Source: Shewanella marisflavi | Lineage (GTDB): Bacteria > Pseudomonadota > Gammaproteobacteria > Enterobacterales > Shewanellaceae | Assembly: GCF_023283925.1 (NCBI RefSeq) | Contig: NZ_JAKIKX010000014.1 | Span: 1-64,000, forward strand | DNA length: 64,000 nt | Reading direction: 5' to 3' | Part shown: piece after piece, positions 58,923-64,000 of the stretch | Numbering within the stretch: position 1 is the first letter of the stretch | Layout: every line of letters starts with the position of its first letter | Made by a program: the position numbers and the translations under genes | The notes under the pieces: generated by a model | Told to the model about the DNA's origin: nothing | Databases searched by the model: none | The model's input: only the letters and a program-made list of their open reading frames with translations

Positions 58923-60332
58923 TTAGAAGAAGAATGCACTAGGCTGGAATAGTTTTTCAACTTCGCCGATAAATTTCTTGTTCACCAGGAAGAGGATCAC
59001 GTGGTCGCCTTGCTCGATAACTGTCTTGTCGTGGGCCATCAATACCTCGTCATCGCGGACGATAGCGCCTATGGTGGTGCCGGGAGGCAGCTTGATCTCG
59101 CTGACCTGCTTGCCCACCACTTTAGAGGTGCTGGGGTCGCCGTGGGCGATGGCTTCGATCGCTTCGGCGGCGCCGCGTCTCAAGGAGTAGACGTTACAGA
59201 TATCCCCCTGACGAATATGGGTCAGCAACGCCGAAATGGTTGCCTGTTGTGGCGAGATGGCAATATCGATATTGGCCTCTTGGACGATATCCACATAGGC
59301 CTCACGTTGGATCAATACCATCACCTTCTTGGCGCCCATGCGTTTGGCTAGCAGGGCGGCCATGATATTGGCTTCGTCATCGTTGGTGACCGCAATAAAC
59401 ACGTCGGTTTGGTCGATATGTTCTTCGAGCAGCAGCTCCTGATCTGAGGCGTCACCACAAAAAACTGTGGTATTTTCCAGTTTTTCCGACAGTGCCTCGG
59501 CACGCTCCTGTTTGTGTTCGATCAACTTGACGGCGTGATTGCGTTGCAGCTGTTTGGCCAGCCCCAGCCCTATGTTACCGCCACCGGCAATCATGATGTT
59601 GCGATAGGTATTATCCAGCTTCTGCATCTCACTCATCACGGCGCGCACGTGGCGGCTGTCGGCGACGAAGAAGACCTCATCGTCCGCCTCAATGATGGTG
59701 GTGCCGCGTGGCATGATCGGACGCCCTTGTCTGAAGATGGCGGCGACACGGGTATCAATATTAGGCATATGTTCGCGCAGGGCAGCCAGAGCGTTGCCCA
59801 CCAAGGGGCCGCCGTAGTAAGCGCGCACGGCCACTAGGCTTAAGCGCCCTTCGGCAAACTCCAGCACCTGCAGGGCGCCAGGGTATTCCACCAGACGGCG
59901 AATGTAGGAGGTCACCAGCTGCTCGGGGGCGATCAATTCATCTATGATGAAGCCACCGCGCGGGCGATTTTCGCTTTGCTTGGTTTCGCTGTCGATAAAG
60001 AGTTTGTCTCTTAGCGCCAGGTACTGCTCCGAGCGGATACGGGCGATCTTAGTGGGGGTACCGTAAAGGGAATAAGCTATCTGGCAGGCCGCCATGTTGC
60101 ATTCATCGCTGTTGGTTACGGCAATTAACATATCGGCGTCTTCGGCGCCGGCGTCTTTGAGGACGCCTGGGTGGGCACCATGGCCCAGCACGACGCGCAA
60201 GTCATACTTGTCTTGCAGCGAGCGCAGCCGTTCGCGGTCATTGTCGACTATGGTGATATCGTTGTTTTCACCAACCAGGTTTTCCGCTAATGTACCGCCG
60301 ACCTGACCTGCACCTAATATGATAATTTTCAT
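58923..60332 (-). CDS. trkA: Trk system potassium transport regulator TrkA
   Basis: A 469-residue cytosolic regulator with two RCK units. The first has [16 protein letters not shown] and the second [17 protein letters not shown], both NAD(H)-binding, and each is followed by an RCK-C domain. It controls TrkH opening. The gene starts nine bases after rsmB ends, in the def-fmt-rsmB-trkA-trkH operon. Confidence 0.97.
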   Translation of the reverse strand: MKIIILGAGQVGGTLAENLVGENNDITIVDNDRERLRSLQDKYDLRVVLGHGAHPGVLKDAGAEDADMLIAVTNSDECNMAACQIAYSLYGTPTKIARIRSEQYLALRDKLFIDSETKQSENRPRGGFIIDELIAPEQLVTSYIRRLVEYPGALQVLEFAEGRLSLVAVRAYYGGPLVGNALAALREHMPNIDTRVAAIFRQGRPIMPRGTTIIEADDEVFFVADSRHVRAVMSEMQKLDNTYRNIMIAGGGNIGLGLAKQLQRNHAVKLIEHKQERAEALSEKLENTTVFCGDASDQELLLEEHIDQTDVFIAVTNDDEANIMAALLAKRMGAKKVMVLIQREAYVDIVQEANIDIAISPQQATISALLTHIRQGDICNVYSLRRGAAEAIEAIAHGDPSTSKVVGKQVSEIKLPPGTTIGAIVRDDEVLMAHDKTVIEQGDHVILFLVNKKFIGEVEKLFQPSAFFF

Positions 60333-60341
60333 AGCCTAACG

Positions 60342-61625
60342 TTATCCCTTAACCAAGCGAGCGTAGTAAAACCCATCCATATTGTCCTGACCAGGTATGA
60401 TTTGCCAGCCAATGTCATCGCGGTTTTGTTGTTGTGCGATAGGAATCAGGGTTGCGTCTTGGGTTCTCGCTAAGAATGCGTCGATCTGCTCGGCGTTTTC
60501 TTGCGGTAAAATTGAGCATGTAGCATACAAGAGTGTGCCACCGGGTTTAAGCCACTGCCAGCAATGATCCAAAATTTGTGACTGCAATGTGGCCAGCTCT
60601 TCGATATCGGCCTGCTTTCTGAGCCACTTGATGTCGGGATGACGACGGATCACGCCCGTGGCGGAGCAAGGTGCGTCCAGCAGGATGCGATCAAATTTGT
60701 CGCCCTGCCACCAGGTGTCTATCTTGGCGGCGTCGCCATGCACTAACTTGGCTTTAAGGTTTAATCTGTCAAGGTTCTGCTGCACCCGTTCCAGGCGTTT
60801 GGCATCGAAATCGACCGCAACCAGCTCTATACTTGGCTCACTTTCCAGCAGATGACAGCTCTTGCCGCCAGGGGCGGCGCAGGCATCGAGAATCAGCTCA
60901 TTAGCTTGGGGAGCTAACAGACTGGCGGCCCACTGAGCGGCACCATCTTGTACCGAGGCTGCGCCATCAGCAAAGCCGGGTAGCAGGCTAACATCTTTCG
61001 GACTCTCTAGCAGAATAGCGTTGTTACTCATCCCTGCTGTGGCCCCTATCTCCTGCTCGGCCAGCTGTGCCAGATAGTGTTCCCGGCTCTGGGATAACTG
61101 ATTGTTACGCAGCCACATAGGCGGGCGTTGATGGCTCTGGGCGATCACTTCTTGCCAGTTGTCTGGATAGGCGGCCTTGAGGCGTTTGATCAACCAGGCG
61201 GGAGTGTTAAAGGCTAGCGTCTCATTATCTTCTGGCAGTGGTTTCTGGTTACGCTGCAGATTACGCAGTACGCCGTTGACTACCTTGACCAGTCCCTCAA
61301 ACTTGAGCTGACGACAGGCTTCGGCTGTCTCAGAGATCGCCGCGTGACTCGGGATGCGGGTAAAGTAGAGTTGATAACAGCCGACAAGTAATAATTGGTG
61401 CACGATCCGCTGCTTGCCTTTGAGCGGCTTGCTCATGCAATCACTCACCAGCTTATCGAGCTGAGGTAGGTGGCGCATCACGCCGTAGCAGAGTTCGGCC
61501 AGTAGCGCCTTGTCTTTGCCGCTCGAGAGTCGCTGTTGCTGTTCCGGCAAGGCCACCGACAGAGAAACCCCTTTTTCCAATACTTGAAAGACGACATGAG
61601 CGGCTAGGGCACGTAGATTCTTCAT
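60342..61625 (-). CDS. rsmB: 16S rRNA (cytosine(967)-C5)-methyltransferase RsmB
   Basis: A 427-residue enzyme methylating C967 of 16S rRNA. The N-terminal 130 residues form a NusB-like domain. The catalytic half has [35 protein letters not shown] with the release cysteine, and [11 protein letters not shown] with the nucleophile cysteine. Its ATG overlaps the fmt stop by ATGA. Confidence 0.96.
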   Translation of the reverse strand: MKNLRALAAHVVFQVLEKGVSLSVALPEQQQRLSSGKDKALLAELCYGVMRHLPQLDKLVSDCMSKPLKGKQRIVHQLLLVGCYQLYFTRIPSHAAISETAEACRQLKFEGLVKVVNGVLRNLQRNQKPLPEDNETLAFNTPAWLIKRLKAAYPDNWQEVIAQSHQRPPMWLRNNQLSQSREHYLAQLAEQEIGATAGMSNNAILLESPKDVSLLPGFADGAASVQDGAAQWAASLLAPQANELILDACAAPGGKSCHLLESEPSIELVAVDFDAKRLERVQQNLDRLNLKAKLVHGDAAKIDTWWQGDKFDRILLDAPCSATGVIRRHPDIKWLRKQADIEELATLQSQILDHCWQWLKPGGTLLYATCSILPQENAEQIDAFLARTQDATLIPIAQQQNRDDIGWQIIPGQDNMDGFYYARLVKG

Positions 61626-62596
61626 GCCTTCGCCTCGTCTGACGTCTCGACACCTTGCAGTTGCGTGCCAGGTGTAAACCAGTCACCACGGGAATTGAGT
61701 ATGTCGGCGACCGGCATGGCTTTCTTACCCGGCAGCTGCATCACCTCAAGGATGAGCGCGCCTTCGCCAGTGGCCACCGCTATGCCCTGCTTATCCGCGC
61801 TGATGATAGTGCCAGGGGCCTGCTGGCTTGTGTCGTGAGACACGCTGGCCTGCCATACCTTGATCACGGCATCTTGGTGAGGAAAGTGGCTGGCGGGCCA
61901 AGGATTAAAGGCGCGGACTTCACGCCACAACTGCTGCGCCGGCTTGCGCCAGTCAATCAATGCCTCTTCTTTGCTGAGTTTCTCGGCGTAGTTGGCTAAG
62001 GCTTCATCTTGTGGCTCGGGTGTGAGACTGCCTTCGGCCAGACCTTCTAGCGCCTGAATCAGGGCGCTTGGCCCCTGTTCGGCCAGTTTCTCATACAGAC
62101 TGGCAGAGGTGTCACTGTCTTCGATAGGCAGGTGGGTCTTAAGCAGCATATCGCCAGTATCCAGGCCGATATCCATCTGCATTATGGTCACGCCTGTTGC
62201 TTCATCGCCCGCCCAGAGTGCTCTTTGTATCGGCGCTGCGCCGCGCCAGCGGGGCAAAATTGAACCATGAACATTGATACAACCCAGTCTTGGAGTGTCG
62301 AGTACTACCTGGGGTAAGATAAGCCCATAGGCGACAACCACCATGATGTCGGCACCCAGAGCAGCGAGTTCTGCCTGGGCTTCCTCGTTTCTCAGGCTCA
62401 CGGGCTGGTAGACGGGGATATCATGCTCGAGTGCCAAGGCCTTTACCGGGCTGGCCTGTAGCTTCTTGCCTCGGCCCGCGGGTCGGTCTGGTTGGGAGTA
62501 AACCCCGATAACACGATGTTCTGAATCGATTAACGCTTGTAAATGGCGTGCCGCAAAATCTGGCGTGCCCGCAAAGAGTATCTTGAGTGGTTTCAA
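61622..62596 (-). CDS. fmt: Methionyl-tRNA formyltransferase
   Basis: A 324-residue enzyme formylating initiator Met-tRNA from 10-formyl-tetrahydrofolate. It has [38 protein letters not shown] with the catalytic Asn and His, and [13 protein letters not shown]. The start is TTG (bases 62596-62594), giving the family N-terminus [10 protein letters not shown]; a longer open frame to 62746 overlaps def and lacks family similarity. def ends seven bases upstream. Confidence 0.95.
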   Translation of the reverse strand: MKPLKILFAGTPDFAARHLQALIDSEHRVIGVYSQPDRPAGRGKKLQASPVKALALEHDIPVYQPVSLRNEEAQAELAALGADIMVVVAYGLILPQVVLDTPRLGCINVHGSILPRWRGAAPIQRALWAGDEATGVTIMQMDIGLDTGDMLLKTHLPIEDSDTSASLYEKLAEQGPSALIQALEGLAEGSLTPEPQDEALANYAEKLSKEEALIDWRKPAQQLWREVRAFNPWPASHFPHQDAVIKVWQASVSHDTSQQAPGTIISADKQGIAVATGEGALILEVMQLPGKKAMPVADILNSRGDWFTPGTQLQGVETSDEAKA

Positions 62597-62603
62597 ATGA
62601 GGC

Positions 62604-63116
62604 TTATCCTTGTTTGGCTTCGAGGCGAGCGGCTTTTTCGAGTTTCTGTTTGATACGCTGACGCTTGAGGGGCGAGAGGTAGTCGACAAACAGTTTGCCA
62701 TTGAGGTGGTCAAGCTCATGTTGCAGGCAGATAGCGAATAGGCCATCAGCCTCTAAAGTGAACTCGTTGCCATCTCTGTCCAACGCTTTGATGGTGACAA
62801 ATTCGGCACGGTCGACTTTGGCGTAGATGCCAGGCACCGACAGACAGCCTTCTTCGTTGCAAAAATCGCCACTTTTCTCAATTATCTCCAAATTAATGAA
62901 AACCTTAGGGCGTTCTACGTCATCTTGCAGGTCCATGACGATTAATTGATGATGATAATCAACCTGGGTCGCTGCCAGACCAATTCCCTTCTCTTCATAC
63001 ATGGTTTCGAACATATTATCGATTTGTGTCTGAAGCTCAGCGTTAAATTCTGTAATTGGCTTGGCAATCGTGCGTAAGCGCTCATCGGGAAAGCGTAAAA
63101 CTTTTAGTAAACTCAT
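62604..63116 (-). CDS. def: Peptide deformylase
   Basis: A 170-residue metalloenzyme removing the N-formyl group from new proteins. All three motifs are present: [17 protein letters not shown] and QHELDHLNG, with the metal ligands Cys and two His. It heads the def-fmt-rsmB-trkA-trkH operon and is divergent from the LysM gene across 125 bases. Confidence 0.98.
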   Translation of the reverse strand: MSLLKVLRFPDERLRTIAKPITEFNAELQTQIDNMFETMYEEKGIGLAATQVDYHHQLIVMDLQDDVERPKVFINLEIIEKSGDFCNEEGCLSVPGIYAKVDRAEFVTIKALDRDGNEFTLEADGLFAICLQHELDHLNGKLFVDYLSPLKRQRIKQKLEKAARLEAKQG

Positions 63117-63241
63117 ACATAAACTCTTAACAAGTCTGTCAAATTCGAGACAGTTGGTTATACTGACTTAGGCTAATGGGTTAATTTTAATCCTTAGTGG
63201 CATTCAATAACAGTAAAAGCTCTATATAAAGGGCAAACAGC

Positions 63242-64000
63242 ATGGATACCCCCATGAAACGACTAATTTTACTCGGTTTAATGATTTTTAGTAGTTCGTT
63301 AGTTGTCGCGGATACCTTGACATTGAAGTCCGGTCATCCCGATTCGTATGTGGTGCAGAAAGGCGATACCCTTTGGGATATATCAGCTCATTTTCTTAAG
63401 GACCCTTGGCGTTGGCCAAAGCTCTGGGGGGCCAACCCACAGATCGCCAACCCGCACCTTATCTATCCAGGAGACAGGCTGACATTAGTCTTTATCGACG
63501 GTGAACCTAGGTTGGTCGTCAAGCCTCATGTTCGCAAGAGTCCCGAAGGACGTGTCTTGCCCAAAGGTGGCGCGATTCCTGCCGTAGACCTTAGCCTGAT
63601 TCAGCCCTATCTGGTGCAAAACCGTGTGGTTGACGACGAGTGGTTCGATGAGCAACCTATGGTTATGGGCGGCGAGAGTGAGTCTAGGCATCATGTGACT
63701 GACGATGTTATCTATGTCCAAGGTGAGTTGACTCTGGGTGACAAATTTGGTGTTTACGCCAAGGGTCGTCAGTTTGAAGATGCAGAGTCTGGCGATGATT
63801 TGGGGCTGGAGGTGATTTTGACTGCCAGCGGCCGAGTGATCGAGTCTGGACCTGTCTCTAAAGTACGTCTCCTGAGCAATATGCGCGAGACCAAGGCGGG
63901 TTATCGGGTACTGCCTATTGAGGATGACTCTTTGATGTCAGCCTACTTTATGCCTAAGGCCGCGACGACGCCGGGTACAGTGCTAGCCTCAGAGAAAAAC
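63242..64000 (+). CDS. LysM-domain exported protein (incomplete at window end)
   Basis: An open frame with no stop before the window ends, so only about 253 residues are seen. After a signal peptide (LILLGLMIFSSSLVVAD) comes a LysM domain from about residue 38 (YVVQKGDTLWDISAHFL, IANPHLIYPGDRL), which binds peptidoglycan. A longer region without recognised motifs follows. It resembles the LysM protein found between def and dprA in related genomes. AAAGGG eight bases upstream supports ATG 63242; an alternative ATG is at 63254. Confidence 0.9.
   Translation, partial: MDTPMKRLILLGLMIFSSSLVVADTLTLKSGHPDSYVVQKGDTLWDISAHFLKDPWRWPKLWGANPQIANPHLIYPGDRLTLVFIDGEPRLVVKPHVRKSPEGRVLPKGGAIPAVDLSLIQPYLVQNRVVDDEWFDEQPMVMGGESESRHHVTDDVIYVQGELTLGDKFGVYAKGRQFEDAESGDDLGLEVILTASGRVIESGPVSKVRLLSNMRETKAGYRVLPIEDDSLMSAYFMPKAATTPGTVLASEKN

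Overview
The window is chromosomal DNA of a gammaproteobacterium, almost certainly Shewanella. This rests on the gene content and order: the def-fmt-rsmB-trkA-trkH block, gpmI-envC-ctpA-yibQ, rhodanese-secB-gpsA, the hutI/hutC/hutU/hutH cluster, a DUF3157 protein, and many proteins that look Shewanella-like. The assignment to genus is by recall; no search was run. The start of the window is the 3' part of a 5S rRNA gene, so an rRNA operon lies just upstream. No insertion sequence, prophage, CRISPR array or tRNA was seen.

Layout. 1-760: end of the rRNA operon, its terminator, and a gene-free stretch of degenerate tandem repeats. 765-6187: a YkgJ-type protein and NsrR on +, facing a tight minus-strand operon gpmI-envC-ctpA-yibQ (glycolysis and cell envelope). 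6429-8583: rhodanese, secB, gpsA. 8851-15288: a YhiN-type flavoprotein, then a signalling operon made of a receiver-GGDEF protein, an orphan substrate-binding lipoprotein and a large hybrid histidine kinase. 15420-17334: mogA, a small membrane protein, and a GlxA-type regulator. 17401-24060: two back-to-back export-type ABC systems. The leftward unit has an exported TAP-like peptidase plus NatA/NatB-like genes; the rightward unit is a YtrA-type GntR regulator with its ABC genes. 24187-34045: acyl-CoA synthetase, thioesterases, mtnC, and several secreted or membrane proteins of unknown role. 34046-35504: a gene-poor region rich in hairpins, holding only a small GDCCVxC protein. 35505-40973: histidine utilisation. 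41122-51951: thioesterase, envelope proteins, MscS channel, LysE exporter, acyltransferase, a ZIP-permease fusion, YhgN and a GH63 glucosidase. 52273-57454: an M6 metalloprotease with a GlyGly-CTERM tail, ubiC, a FliL-like protein and rlmF. 57451-64000: trkH, trkA, rsmB, fmt and def on the minus strand, with a divergent LysM-domain gene that runs off the end.

Most of the window is ordinary housekeeping chromosome. The most unusual signal lies in the non-coding stretches. Short palindromes with a constant TCCN loop and different, internally complementary stems recur at about 540, 8660, 8713, 34850, 34885 and 35156-35356. The last cluster sits in and beside a 214-bp segment bounded by 18-bp imperfect inverted repeats. 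Other points of interest are the transporter-less binding-protein/kinase/cyclase operon, the ZIP-permease fusion, and enzymes whose usual active-site residues are changed (MtnC, the esterase-TPR protein).
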